Source: Cryptosporangium phraense | GTDB taxonomy: Bacteria; Actinomycetota; Actinomycetes; Mycobacteriales; Cryptosporangiaceae | NCBI RefSeq assembly: GCF_006912135.1 | Contig: NZ_VIRS01000035.1 | Span: 1 to 64,000, forward strand | Direction of reading: 5' to 3' | Length of the DNA stretch: 64,000 nt | Shown here: positions 25,533 to 34,900 of the stretch, piece after piece | Layout of the letters: every line of letters begins with the position of its first letter | How positions within the stretch are numbered: the stretch's first letter is position 1 | Position numbers and translations under genes: made by a program | The notes under the pieces: model-generated | What the model was told of the DNA's origin: nothing | The model's database searches: none | What the model saw: the letters and a program-made list of their open reading frames with translations, nothing else

Positions 25533-26708
25533 TCAGCTCCTCCGGCCGAAGAGTGACAACCGGCGCCTGCCCTCGACCGGCGTGGTGGTCTCGTCCACGT
25601 CCGCGCAGCGGTTCGCGAGCTGCCGGATCGCCTGGCTGACCGGGTTCCCCGGGTCGTCCAGCGCGATCGGCACGCCCTTGTTGATCGAGACCGGCACGTC
25701 CCGCGACGACGGCATGTGCACCGCCATCGGGGTTCCGACCGCTTCCTCGACGTCCGCGATCGTCAGACCCACCTGCGAGTTCGCCCGGTTGAGGAGGGCC
25801 AGCCGCCGTTCCCGCGGGTACTCCAGGACGTCGAACATGTCCAACGTCAGGCGGACGCTCTTGAGCGTCGGCAGGTCCGGGGTGACGACCGGGACGTACA
25901 GATCGGAGACGTCGAGCGCGGACAGGACCTGGTCGGAGAAGAACGGCGGGGTGTCGATCACGACGAAGTCGAACAGCGTCTTGGCGACGTTGATGAGCTC
26001 GGTGACGAGGTCCCGGGTGACGTGCTCCCCCTCGGCCGGGCCGGCCGGAGCCAGCGCCACGTCGACGCCCGGGCAGTACCGGGTGAGCAGCGACCGCAGG
26101 CCGGGCTCGTCCAGCCGGCCGGCCATGCCGATCGCGTCGGCGATGCTCCGGACCGGGGTCAGCTGCAGCATGATCGCGACGTCGCCGAACTGCAGGTCCA
26201 GGTCGATCAGGCAGACCCGGCGGCTGCCGCCGGCGGCCAGCGCGACGGCCAGGTTCGTGGCGACCGTGCTCTTCCCGCAGCCGCCCTTGCCGGAGAAGAT
26301 CGTGACGACCTTCCCCTCCGAGCTCGACTCCTTGTTGCTCTGCACCGCGCTGCGCAGGGCCCGCGACACCTCGAGCGCCCGGGTGCATGCGGCCTTGATG
26401 GCGGCCGGATCGTCCAGGTCCGCGACCTCACGGATGCCGGCCCGCATCGCGTCGGCCAGCATCTGCGGGGTCACCTGGCGACGGAGCAGCACCACCCCGA
26501 GGGCGGGGCTGCGGACCCGCTGGTAGGCGGCGAATTCGACCGCCGCGCCGAACTCGACGCCGGCGCCCAGCACGACCAGCAGCGTTCCCGGGTGCCGCTC
26601 CAGGTGGGCGGTGAGCTTCTTCCAGGAGTTGACCAACGTGAAACCGGCGGCCGCGATGTTCGCCGGTGTGTCGATGATGTTCTCCGCGGACGGTTCGAGG
26701 TAGATCAC
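25533..26708 (-). CDS. CpaE/TadZ-like ATPase (pilus localisation)
   Basis: 391 residues. The N-terminal 130 residues resemble a receiver-like domain without phosphorylation site, followed by a MinD/ParA ATPase with the deviant Walker A FSGKGGCGKSTVATNLA (near residue 137), CLIDLDLQFGDVAIML and VVIDTPPFFSDQVL. Members place the Tad machine at a cell site. Part of the tad operon between cpaB and tadA. Confidence 0.9.
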   Translation of the reverse strand: MIYLEPSAENIIDTPANIAAAGFTLVNSWKKLTAHLERHPGTLLVVLGAGVEFGAAVEFAAYQRVRSPALGVVLLRRQVTPQMLADAMRAGIREVADLDDPAAIKAACTRALEVSRALRSAVQSNKESSSEGKVVTIFSGKGGCGKSTVATNLAVALAAGGSRRVCLIDLDLQFGDVAIMLQLTPVRSIADAIGMAGRLDEPGLRSLLTRYCPGVDVALAPAGPAEGEHVTRDLVTELINVAKTLFDFVVIDTPPFFSDQVLSALDVSDLYVPVVTPDLPTLKSVRLTLDMFDVLEYPRERRLALLNRANSQVGLTIADVEEAVGTPMAVHMPSSRDVPVSINKGVPIALDDPGNPVSQAIRQLANRCADVDETTTPVEGRRRLSLFGRRS

Positions 26709-26724
26709 GCCGGGCTCCTGTCGC

Positions 26725-27462
26725 CTACCGGAAGAGGGTGTCGGTGTCGACGCCGCTGCCCGGCTCGACCGTCACCGCGTCGTTGAGGAGGCCGAGCGAG
26801 AGCGTTCCCGTCTGCGAGGCCTGGACCAGCCGTTCGGCGTCGGTCTGCGTCGTCGCCAGCGTGACCGCGATCATGTCGGAGCTGGCCTTCACCGCCCCGG
26901 CCTCGCCGATCGCCAGCACCTGCACGCGGGGCAGCAGGACCCGGGTCGCGGTGACCTTGTCGGCGTCGGTGGTGACGGTTCCGGAGTTGGCTTCGTCGGC
27001 CGTCGGCTTGTAGGTGTAGAACACCGCGACCTCGGACCCCGGCCGGACGTAGCCGGCCACTCGGGACGCGCCGGTCATGTCGACGCTCACCGCGAGCTTC
27101 CCGGCCGGGATCGTCAGGCCGCCGGTGCTGGTCTGTTTGCGTCCGAGTGCCCCGCGCAGGAGCAGCTGGCTCGGCTGGACGTCGGCGGTGAGGGCCAGGT
27201 TGTCGAGGCCGGCCGGGATCGTGCCGAGCGCGTCGGAGGGAACGGTCTCCGCGGGCATCTGGACGGTCTTGAGCTTGCCGCTGTTGCGCAGTTCGGCGCC
27301 GGTCGTGCCGGCCGGGAGAAGCGTGCTGGCGACCAGCACCTCGACCGGCTTCTTGCCCGCGACCGCGCGATCGTCGGCTCCGCCGACGTAGGCGAGGATG
27401 CCCACGCAACCCAGCAGGGCCAGCACGAACGCGAGCGCCAGCGCCAGTAGTCGACGTCTCAT
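26725..27462 (-). CDS. cpaB: Flp pilus assembly protein CpaB/RcpC
   Basis: 245 residues: an N-terminal membrane anchor (LLALALAFVLALLGCVGILAYV), then a SAF-type domain (VEVLVASTLLPAGTTGAELRN) and a C-terminal beta-rich region (SVDMTGASRVAGYVRPGSEVAVFYTY). In gram-positive organisms it may act as a periplasm-side adaptor of the Tad apparatus. It is followed by cpaE 16 bp downstream. Confidence 0.9.
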   Translation of the reverse strand: MRRRLLALALAFVLALLGCVGILAYVGGADDRAVAGKKPVEVLVASTLLPAGTTGAELRNSGKLKTVQMPAETVPSDALGTIPAGLDNLALTADVQPSQLLLRGALGRKQTSTGGLTIPAGKLAVSVDMTGASRVAGYVRPGSEVAVFYTYKPTADEANSGTVTTDADKVTATRVLLPRVQVLAIGEAGAVKASSDMIAVTLATTQTDAERLVQASQTGTLSLGLLNDAVTVEPGSGVDTDTLFR

Positions 27463-27508
27463 CCGGTAGTTGCCATTCTCGCGGAGCGACCGTTTCGCTC
27501 CCTATCGG

Positions 27509-28789
27509 CTACCCGACCCGCGTTATGAGCGAGACGCCGTAGTCGGTGGTGCCGAGGCTGCCCGCGGACGTCGCCGGGGCCGGGATGATCGCCTGGGTGA
27601 AGTACCCGTTGAGGCAGTAGTCGACGAGGATCGTGCACTGTGGCCCGGACGAGGCACCCACCAGCGAGCCGACGGCCTTGAGCGTGCCGTTGAGCAGCCC
27701 GATCTGGAAGCCCTTGACGACGAACGCCGCGTAGCCGGCGATCCGCAGTGTGTAGGTACTGAGGTTGACGACCGGGTTCCACTGGTAGTCGTAGATCGGG
27801 ATGAGGATCGGGCTGCCGGTGTCGACCGCGTTCTGCAGCGGGGTCAGGCAGTTCACCGGGGCGAGCAGGCCGAGATCGGACGCGGTGAGAACATCGCCGA
27901 CGGTCACCGTCTGCAGGCAGTTGGCGTCGGAGTAGGCGCCGACCAGGAAACCGAAGCCGTTGCCGCCGAGCCACGTGGTCGGCGACGCCGGCGAGGTCGG
28001 CGGGTTGGCGTTGCAGGCGGCGTTCGTCGTGGTCTTGCCGAGCGTGTCGTGGATGAACACCAGGTCGCCGACGGCCGGCGGGTTCGCTCCGATCAGGCTG
28101 CCGACCGACGTCCCCACGTTCCCGAGCAGGCCGGTCAGCAGGCCTCCGACGCCGCTGACCAGGTAGTACAGCAGGCCGTTGTTCGTCATCTTCCAGAACT
28201 CGCAGCGGCCGATGCCGATCGCCAGCACGGTGGCGGTGTTCGGGATGCCCCAGGCGACCCGCGAGCAGGCGCTGAGCTTCGTCCCGGTGTTCGAGGCGTC
28301 CAGCAGGCCGGCGAACGTCGGCGCGAGCTTCGTCGACCCGTCGGTCTGCCGGGTCGACGTGCGAACCTCGACGTACTTCGCGGTCGCCGGGGCGGTGCCG
28401 ATGCAGTCCGAGAGCGCCGAGGTCTGGGCCGGGCACGCGGTCAGCCCGGTGCCGCCGCGTCCGCAGATCAGGCTGACGTCGGACACGCCGTCCTTGGAGT
28501 TCGCGTTGGCCAGCGAGCTCGCCAGCGTCTGCTGGCTCGCGCAGGTGGCGGCCGTCGATGCGGTCGCGCAGACCCGGGCGATCGCCCAGGAGGCCGCGTC
28601 GGCCCCGGTCTGCAACTGTTCCCGCTCGTTGTAGAGCTTGCCGACGTCGACGGTGAGCGTCCCCATGCCGAACAGCACGCCGCCGGCCATCAGGGCGGCG
28701 GCGATGATCGCGACCGCACCCCGGTCGCCGGTCGGACGACGTCCGGCGAGACGGTCCCACCAGGGGCGTTTCGCCGTCAGCCGAGGCAC
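27509..28789 (-). CDS. TadG-like pilus-assembly protein
   Basis: 426 residues. N-terminal DRGAVAIIAAALMAGGVLFGMGTLTVDVGKLYNEREQLQTGADAASWA is the TadG/Tad_N block: a positively charged stretch, membrane helix, and a pilin-like helix. The remainder is extracellular with several Cys (CATASTAATCASQ, SLICGRGG, SACSR, QCTILVDYC) likely in disulphides. Putative minor pilin or tip/anchor protein. Overlaps tadE by 13 bp. Confidence 0.85.
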   Translation of the reverse strand: MPRLTAKRPWWDRLAGRRPTGDRGAVAIIAAALMAGGVLFGMGTLTVDVGKLYNEREQLQTGADAASWAIARVCATASTAATCASQQTLASSLANANSKDGVSDVSLICGRGGTGLTACPAQTSALSDCIGTAPATAKYVEVRTSTRQTDGSTKLAPTFAGLLDASNTGTKLSACSRVAWGIPNTATVLAIGIGRCEFWKMTNNGLLYYLVSGVGGLLTGLLGNVGTSVGSLIGANPPAVGDLVFIHDTLGKTTTNAACNANPPTSPASPTTWLGGNGFGFLVGAYSDANCLQTVTVGDVLTASDLGLLAPVNCLTPLQNAVDTGSPILIPIYDYQWNPVVNLSTYTLRIAGYAAFVVKGFQIGLLNGTLKAVGSLVGASSGPQCTILVDYCLNGYFTQAIIPAPATSAGSLGTTDYGVSLITRVG

Positions 28790-29220
28790 GGCATCACACC
28801 GGTCGCGGTGATCGTCTTGGTCGTCCCGGAGCCACCCAGCAGCGTCAGGATCGGGGTGAGGTAGGTGAACGTCTGGCTGACCGTCACGGTCGCGGTCGAC
28901 GCGGCGGTCGACCCGGACGTCGGGCAGGGCACCGAGGCGGTGACCGTCGTCCCGGTGGTGCCGGTGACCTTCTGGGCCCGCAGGGTGGCGTCCTGGTTGA
29001 ACGCGAGCGCGCGGGCGCCCTCGCGGGCCGCGTCGCTCAGCGTGGCCTGGGCGCTGATCAGCCGGCCGAAGTCGATGACGCCGAAGATCATGACCAGCAT
29101 GATCGGCAGGATGATGGCCAGTTCGATGGCGGCGGCGCCGCGGTCGCTCCCCGACGACGACCGCCTGCCGCCCCGGCGGGTGGCCGGGGCGGCAGGCGGT
29201 CGGTCGAGTCGTCCTCTCAT
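28777..29220 (-). CDS. tadE: TadE-type pseudopilin
   Basis: 147 residues. The sequence DRGAAAIELAIILPIMLVMIFGVIDFGRLISAQATLSDAAREGARALAF is the classical TadE domain, with the conserved Glu five residues after the processing Gly. The extracellular part has two Cys (VPCPTSG and VMPCLG) that may pair. The 30-residue N-terminal tail is Arg/Pro-rich and its DNA contains a strong hairpin (29161-29199). Follows flp copy 1 by 10 bp. Confidence 0.88.
   Translation of the reverse strand: MRGRLDRPPAAPATRRGGRRSSSGSDRGAAAIELAIILPIMLVMIFGVIDFGRLISAQATLSDAAREGARALAFNQDATLRAQKVTGTTGTTVTASVPCPTSGSTAASTATVTVSQTFTYLTPILTLLGGSGTTKTITATGVMPCLG
29161..29199 (-). terminator. Perfect 16-bp hairpin inside the 5' end of tadE
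   Basis: CCGCCTGCCGCCCCGG (29161-29176), 7-base loop CGGGTGG, CCGGGGCGGCAGGCGG (29184-29199). It lies 32-70 bases downstream of the flp copy 1 stop. No T-run follows. It may attenuate read-through from the abundant pilin message into tadE and the assembly genes, or shield the tadE start; either is inference. Confidence 0.55.
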
Positions 29221-29230
29221 GGGCGGCCCG

Positions 29231-29422
29231 TCAGGGCAACAGGTCCGTGATCTTCTGGAACGCGGTGTTGATCTTGCCCCCCAGGCTGAGCACCGTCGCG
29301 ACGATCACCGCGGCGATCAGGGCGGCCAGCAGGCCGTACTCGACCGCGGTGGCACCTCGGTCGGCCCGGGCGCGCAGCACTGCGACGCGGGACGTGACCG
29401 CGGTGTAGGCGAACAGGAGCAT
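29231..29422 (-). CDS. Flp-type pilin, copy 1
   Basis: 63 residues from the ATG at 29422 with GGAG five bases upstream. Type IVb pilin: basic leader MLLFAYTAVTSRVAVLRARADRG, cleavage expected after Gly in RG/ATAVEYGLL, the G-x4-EY Flp motif, a hydrophobic helix (AALIAAVIVATVLSLG) and the short tail KINTAFQKITDLLP. The shortest-leader copy; differs more from copies 2 and 3 than they do from each other. Structural subunit of the Flp pilus. Confidence 0.9.
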   Translation of the reverse strand: MLLFAYTAVTSRVAVLRARADRGATAVEYGLLAALIAAVIVATVLSLGGKINTAFQKITDLLP

Positions 29423-29479
29423 CGGTACTCCGCTCAGGAACAGCCGGTCCGTCCGTGGACCGGCCAGCGGGGGTGGTGC

Positions 29480-29513
29480 CTTCGGCGTGCTCCCGAGCGG
29501 GAGCACGCCGAAG
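29480..29513 (-). terminator. Perfect 15-bp hairpin after flp copy 2
   Basis: CTTCGGCGTGCTCCC (29480-29494), loop GAGC, GGGAGCACGCCGAAG (29499-29513), eight bases after the stop of flp copy 2. Very stable; a rho-independent-like terminator or a processing/stability stem that would uncouple pilin from later genes. Confidence 0.75.
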
Positions 29514-29521
29514 ACCGTGGA

Positions 29522-29725
29522 TCAGGGCAGGGTCGAGCTGACCTTGTTGAACGCCGTGTTGATCTTGCCGCCGAGCGCGAGCACGGTCGCGACGATGACG
29601 GCGGCGATGAGGGCGGCCAGCAGGCCGTACTCGACAGCGGTGGCGCCCCGCTCGGAGCGGGCCTTCAGAGCGTCCATGCGAACGGCGGCGCGGGAGACAA
29701 CGGCGGTGTAGGCGTGCAGGAACAT
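29522..29725 (-). CDS. Flp-type pilin, copy 2
   Basis: 67 residues from the ATG at 29725 (AGGA six bases upstream; an alternative ATG 3-4 codons earlier is possible). Leader MFLHAYTAVVSRAAVRMDAL KARSERG, cut site before ATAVEYGLL, helix AALIAAVIVATVLALGG, tail KINTAFNKVSSTLP. Identical to copy 3 over the leader and the first part of the helix, differing by one residue in the helix (A/T) and in the C-terminal tail. Confidence 0.9.
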   Translation of the reverse strand: MFLHAYTAVVSRAAVRMDALKARSERGATAVEYGLLAALIAAVIVATVLALGGKINTAFNKVSSTLP

Positions 29726-29851
29726 CGATCCTCGCTTCATGTCGGTCGGTCCATCCGTGGGCCGGCCAGCAAAACTGCTACCGGACAATCCAGCCATCGG
29801 CAGCCGCGCCGATGGGGATGAGGAAAATCGGGTAAGTATCCAGGCGGCGGA

Positions 29852-30055
29852 TCAGGTCAGGTTCGCGTTGATCTTGCTGAACGCCGTGTTGATCTTGCCG
29901 CCGAGCGCCAGGACGGTCGTCACGATGACCGCGGCGATGAGAGCAGCGAGCAGGCCGTACTCGACCGCGGTGGCGCCACGCTCGGAGCGGGCCTTCAGCG
30001 CGTCCATGCGGACGGCGGCGCGGGAAACGACGGCGGTGTAGGCGTGCAGGAACAT
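29852..30055 (-). CDS. Flp-type pilin, copy 3
   Basis: 67 residues from the ATG at 30055 with a G-rich ribosome site (GGGGGT) upstream. Same leader and processing site as copy 2, tail KINTAFSKINANLT. First gene of the leftward pilus cluster. The nucleotide differences from copy 2 are mostly synonymous, so the duplication is old enough to have drifted but the protein is conserved. A small hairpin (arms 29794-29801 and 29808-29815) separates it from copy 2. Confidence 0.9.
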   Translation of the reverse strand: MFLHAYTAVVSRAAVRMDALKARSERGATAVEYGLLAALIAAVIVTTVLALGGKINTAFSKINANLT

Positions 30056-30125
30056 CTCGGACCCCCTGTTTGTCCGGGGCCCGTTTGCCCCGTGCACCCC
30101 ACACATCGACGGGGGTGACCGGGGG

Positions 30126-30157
30126 TCGAGTGCGGGCGGGTTGTCCTTCGAGTGCGG
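30126..30157. repeat. 10-bp direct repeat with 22-bp period upstream of flp copy 3
   Basis: TCGAGTGCGG at 30126-30135 and again at 30148-30157, in the 116-bp gap between the ggt stop and the first pilin gene, about 70-100 bp before the pilin start. The two-turn spacing suits an activator or repressor of the pilus operon. No regulator is assigned. Confidence 0.4.
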
Positions 30158-30171
30158 TCCGGTTGCCGAAA

Positions 30172-31929
30172 TCAGCGCACGGTGGCGGCGGAGCCGCCGC
30201 CTCGCCTGGTCGGTTCGGCGGCGGCCAGGAGGCGGCCGTTCTTCAGGAATTCGATCCCGGTCGCGGCCCCGATCTCCTTCACCGGGGCGAACGTCCAGCC
30301 CCGTGCCGTCAGCGCACCGGTGTCGAACGCCGGTTCGGCGTCGACGGCCTTCCCGTTCCTGGCCGACGCCCGGGGAGCGGCGATCGCCTGCGGCAGCGTC
30401 AGGCCGCGGTCGAGCCGCCCGAGGAGGATCTGGAGCACGGTCGTGATGATCGTGGCCCCGCCCGGCGACCCGACCGCGAGCAGCGGCCGGCCGTGGCTGA
30501 GCACGATCGTCGGCGCCATCGAGCTGCGCGGACGCTTGCCCGGACCGGGCAGGTTCGGGTCCGGGACACCCGGCGTCACCGGGGTGAAGTTGAAGTCGGT
30601 GAGCTCGTTGTTGAGCAGGAAGCCCCGGCCCGGGACCGTGATCCCGGAACCGCCGGTCTGCTCGATCGTCAGCGTGTAGGCGACGACGTTGCCCCACTTG
30701 TCGGCGACCGTGAGGTGGGTGGTGGACGGGCCTTCGTAGGGCGTCTTGGTATCACTGGCGGCCGGTCGGGCGCAGTCGCCGCCCGGGGTGTGCGGGTCGC
30801 CGGGCGGCTGCGGGGTGGTGAGCGCCTTGTCCGGGTCGATCAGGCAGGCGCGGGTGGCCGCGAACCGGTCCGACAGCAGACTGCTGACCGGCACGCCGGG
30901 GACGTCTCCGACCCAGCGGTTGCGGTCGGCGAACGAGAGCGTGGACGCGGCCAGGTAGCGGTGCAGGTAGTCGGTCGCGTCGAGGCCCTTCAGCCCGGTC
31001 TTCTCGACGATGTTGAGCGCCTCGCCGACCGTGGTGCCGCCGGAGGACGGCGGGGCCATGCCGTAGACGTCGAGGCCCTCGTAGCCGGTCTTGGTCGGGG
31101 TCCGGAACGGGGCCGTGTAGGCGGCCAGGTCGTCGGCGGTGAGCTGGCCCTGGCGCACCGGGGCGCTGGCCGGCGGGTTCTGGGCCGTCTTGACGATGTC
31201 GCGGCCGATCGGGCCCCGGTAGATGGCCTGGACGCCGTCTTGGCCGAGGAGGTCGTACGTCTTCGCGAGATCCGGGTTGCGCAGCGTGGTGCCGACCGCG
31301 GGCGGCTGACCACCGGGGAGGAAAAGGGCCTTGGTGGCCGGGAAGTTGGCGAAGCGTTTCGCGTTGTCGGCGGTCTGGTCGTGGAACGTCTGGTCGACGA
31401 CGAAGCCGTTGCGGGCCAACCGGGTGGCCGGGGCCAACGTCTGCTCGAGGGTTCGGGTGCCCCATGCGTCCAAGGCGTTCTGCCAGGTCAGTGGGGTGCC
31501 TGGCACGCCGATGCTGAGGCCGCTGGTGACCGCGTCGGCGAACGGGATCGGTTTGCCGTTCTCGGTGAAGACCGTGGGAGTGAAGGTCTTCGGGGCGGTC
31601 TCCCGGCCATCGATCGTGTGGACGCGGTGGTGCTTGGCGTCGTAGTAGACGAAGAAACCGCCGCCGCCGACGCCGGCCGAGTAGGGCTCGGTGACGCCGA
31701 GGGCGGCGGCCGTGGCGACGGCGGCGTCTACGGCGTTGCCGCCTCGGCGGAGGACGTCGATGCCGATCGCGGTGGCGTCGGGGTCGACGGTGGCGACAGC
31801 TCCGCCATAGCCAGTTGCGGTCGAGGTCGGTTTTGCCGGAGCCACGGCGCTGGCTGTCGTCGGGGCGGCAGCGAGGGTCAGTGCGGTGACGCCGGATACC
31901 ACTCCGAGGAGCTGACGCAGCTTCGCCAT
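30172..31929 (-). CDS. ggt: Gamma-glutamyltransferase (secreted)
   Basis: 585 residues with a signal peptide (about 1-28). Hydrolyses or transfers the gamma-glutamyl group of glutathione or related peptides outside the cell. Ntn-hydrolase precursor: the autocatalytic and catalytic Thr is Thr403 in PSTTHLTVADKWGNVVAYT; RRGGNAVDAAVATAAALGVTEP and GVGGGGFFVYYD are N-terminal blocks, and GSPGGATIITTVLQ the C-terminal one. Since this organism makes mycothiol, the natural substrate may be another gamma-glutamyl compound. Preceded by the giant surface protein gene (52 bp). Confidence 0.95.
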   Translation of the reverse strand: MAKLRQLLGVVSGVTALTLAAAPTTASAVAPAKPTSTATGYGGAVATVDPDATAIGIDVLRRGGNAVDAAVATAAALGVTEPYSAGVGGGGFFVYYDAKHHRVHTIDGRETAPKTFTPTVFTENGKPIPFADAVTSGLSIGVPGTPLTWQNALDAWGTRTLEQTLAPATRLARNGFVVDQTFHDQTADNAKRFANFPATKALFLPGGQPPAVGTTLRNPDLAKTYDLLGQDGVQAIYRGPIGRDIVKTAQNPPASAPVRQGQLTADDLAAYTAPFRTPTKTGYEGLDVYGMAPPSSGGTTVGEALNIVEKTGLKGLDATDYLHRYLAASTLSFADRNRWVGDVPGVPVSSLLSDRFAATRACLIDPDKALTTPQPPGDPHTPGGDCARPAASDTKTPYEGPSTTHLTVADKWGNVVAYTLTIEQTGGSGITVPGRGFLLNNELTDFNFTPVTPGVPDPNLPGPGKRPRSSMAPTIVLSHGRPLLAVGSPGGATIITTVLQILLGRLDRGLTLPQAIAAPRASARNGKAVDAEPAFDTGALTARGWTFAPVKEIGAATGIEFLKNGRLLAAAEPTRRGGGSAATVR

Positions 31930-31981
31930 GGGGGCCTCCCTATGGCTGGACCCTGTGCCCGCTCCCCGGGGTGATTAATCC

Positions 31982-34900
31982 TCAGTGACCCCGTCGATGC
32001 ATCGCGTGATCCAGGTCGGGGGCCCAGTTCAGGCCGATGACCTGCGGTTCGTACGGCAGCGCGTGCTTGCCCAGACGTCGCAGCGGCGAGCGGGACGGGC
32101 CCCGTCGAACGGCCTGGCGGGCGACGATGCCAGCCACCAGGAGCAGCGCCCCGATCAGGCCGGCGGCGAGGTTGCCCGGGGAGGTCGAGGCGAGCGTCGT
32201 CCGCGGGAGCGTGGTGCTCGCGGAGACCTGACGGGTGTTGCTCGCTACCGCGGCCGACGTGCCCCCGTAGGTGTACTGGCTGGTCGCGACCCCGCTGTTC
32301 GTGATGACGTGGACGACGCTGGTGCCCGCGGTGCACTTCGGGGCGGTGAACGTCAGCGAGGTGCCGGTGCTGTTGACCTGGACCGCACTGGCGTCGACGC
32401 GGGCGCCGCAGATGACGACCGTGGTGTCGGCGCCGCCGAGGTTCGTGCCGGCGATCGTGACCGCGGTGCCGCCGGCGGCCGGACCCCGGGTGGGTGTGAG
32501 GCTCGTGATCGCCGGGTCGGCGTTGGCGATCGCCTTCGGCGCCAGGGCGGTCGCGGAGGCGAGCATCGGCGGGCGGAGGCCGGTGGCCGGGGCTCGGTCG
32601 AAGGCGATCATCGGGGCGGCCAGGGCGGTGACGCCGGTCGGGAGTTTCGAGACCGGGGCGCCGGCCGGGGCGATGAGCAGCGGGTCCGCGGCGGCGAACT
32701 CTTCGGTCTGGTCGGGTTGCTGGATCGGGGCGCTGGCTTTTTCGGCGGACTGGATGGCGGCGGCCCGGTTGGCGAGGACGTTGGCTTGGGCTTGCTGAGC
32801 CGGGGTTTGCTGGGCCGGGTCTTCCTGGGCCGGGTCTTCCTGGGATGCGCCTTCCTGGGCCGGGGTGCCGGATTGGGCTACCCCGGAGGACGGGGCTCCG
32901 GATTGGGCCAGGATCGAGGAGGCCGGGGCGACGGGTTCGGTCCAGTCCGGGACGAGCGGGTCGCTGGAGGCGGCCTCGTCTTCGTCCTGGGGGTTGCCGG
33001 GTTGGTTCATGGCCACCGGGTGGGTGGCCGGGTTTTGCGGGGTGGTGATCGGGCCGGTGGAGATCGGGGTGCCGGTGCCCTTGGTCTGGGCTTCGGTTTC
33101 CGGGGCCGCGTTGGTCGCCGGCATTCCAAGGATGGAGCCGCCCGGCTCGGGCGGAACCGGCGCGGCGGCGCCCGGGGCGGTGACAGGTGCGCCAGAGGCC
33201 GGGGTGGCCGCCCCTGGGGCAGCGGCTGAGCCCGCGGCCAGCGGGGTGGTGGTCGGGTGGGTGGCGGGCGGGGCGGCGCAGGCGGCTTCGGCTAGGCGGA
33301 TGGTGCCCAGGTCGATGGCGGACTCGCTGGCCGTCAGGGTTGCTTCCACGACGGCGCGGGCGCCGTCGGAGTCGGTGTGTTCTTGCTGGTGGATGGCGAC
33401 GCTGACCTGCACGCCGTCGGCGGCGGTCACGGTCGCCGGGCCGGCGCCGACGTCGATCGGCGAGCCGCCGACCCGGAGGCCGGTCACCGAGACGTCGGTG
33501 CGCGGCTCGGAACCGCCGGCCGGCGGGCAGCTGACCTCGGCCCGGACCTGGTCGGCGGCGAGGATCGCGGTGCCCAGCGCGGCGACCTCGAGGCTCCCGA
33601 GCGCGGCGGTGGCGCGCGACTCGCTCGCGCCCCGGACGGCCTTCACCGTCGTAGCGGTGCCGTGCGCCGAGATCGTGCCCGAGTTGGCACTCACCGGGAC
33701 CCCGCTGCGGCTCGCTTCACCCTCGTGCGCCGGGGCGTCGGCGGTGACGCCGCTCCGCGACAGCGCCATGAACCGCACGGTTCCGGCCCCGGAGCTGTCC
33801 GCCTCCACGGAGTCGCTCCCGCCGCCTCCGGCGGCGCGTTTCGCGCTCGCCTTCGGCGCCGATCGGGACACCAGCGCGGGGCGTGCTGCCTCCGAGGCCT
33901 CCTGCCCGGCCGGGTCGGCCGCGGATCCGGTCTTCGCGCCCGAGGCGCGCGCGCCCCGGTCCGCGCTATCCGGGTGCGCGCTATCAGCGACCGCGCCGCC
34001 CGTGCGCGCGCCGCGCGCCCGCGCGCCGTCGGCGGTCGCGCCGCCTGCCTCCGCGCCATCGACGGCCGCGCCGTCCACGCCCGCGCCGTCCACGCCCGCG
34101 CCGTCCACGCTCGCGCCGTCCACGCCCGCGCCGTCCACGCCCGCGCCGTCCACGCCCGCACTGTTCGCGCTCGCGACGTTCGCATTCGCGTTGTCCGCGC
34201 TCGGGCCGTTCGCATTCGCGCCATCGGCACCCGCGGTGTCCGCGCCACCAGCACTCGCGCCATCCGAAGACGCGCCGCTCGCGCTGTCCGCGTCCACCCC
34301 CGTGCCCGCGTCCACCCCCGTGCCCGCGTCCTCCACGGCGTCGGAAGCGGCCCGGCTCAACTCGGCAGAACGAAAGTCGACCGCCAAGACCCCGGCCGAC
34401 GCATCGCCGGCCGCGCGCACCGACGGGTGCGCCAGAGCGCTCGACACCAACGGCGCCGACACCGTGTTCGCGCTCGCCGGACGCTCCGCCACCGCCAACA
34501 CCAGCGCCATCGCACACGGCACCGCGACCAGCACCGCCTTCAGCCCGGTGTACAACCCGCCACTCATCCGAGCCCGAGGCGGCGTGTGCCGCCCCCGCGG
34601 ATAACGCGTGCGACGCATCCTCGCCCCCCTCGGGTAACTCGTGCTCATCCGGACCACCGGCAGCGTGAGCCCCCGCGCACCCCAGACACACCCGGCGCCC
34701 AGCACCAACAGCACGACGCCTCCCAGCGCCAGCCCGTCGATGCCGAACCCCGTCACATCGGTTCCGGTCGTCGGCAGCCAGTTCGAGCCACCGGTGTGAC
34801 GAACCGGCCGCTTCGTCCCGCCGGAATTCCCGCCGTTGTCGCCGGAATCCCCGCCGTTGTCACCGGAGCCCGGCTCCGCGGCCGCCGCGGCGAACGTCAC

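Noticed and set aside
34071-34160. Tandem repeat considered as CRISPR array or pentapeptide-repeat protein
   Set aside because: Units are 15 bp without spacers and in frame in a coding region; the pentapeptide lacks the central Leu/Phe of true A(D/N)LxN repeats.
33691-34263. Arg/Ala-rich repeat ORF opposite the 15-bp repeats, considered as a histone-like protein
   Set aside because: Leftward shadow frame of the surface-protein linker; no RBS and not family-like.
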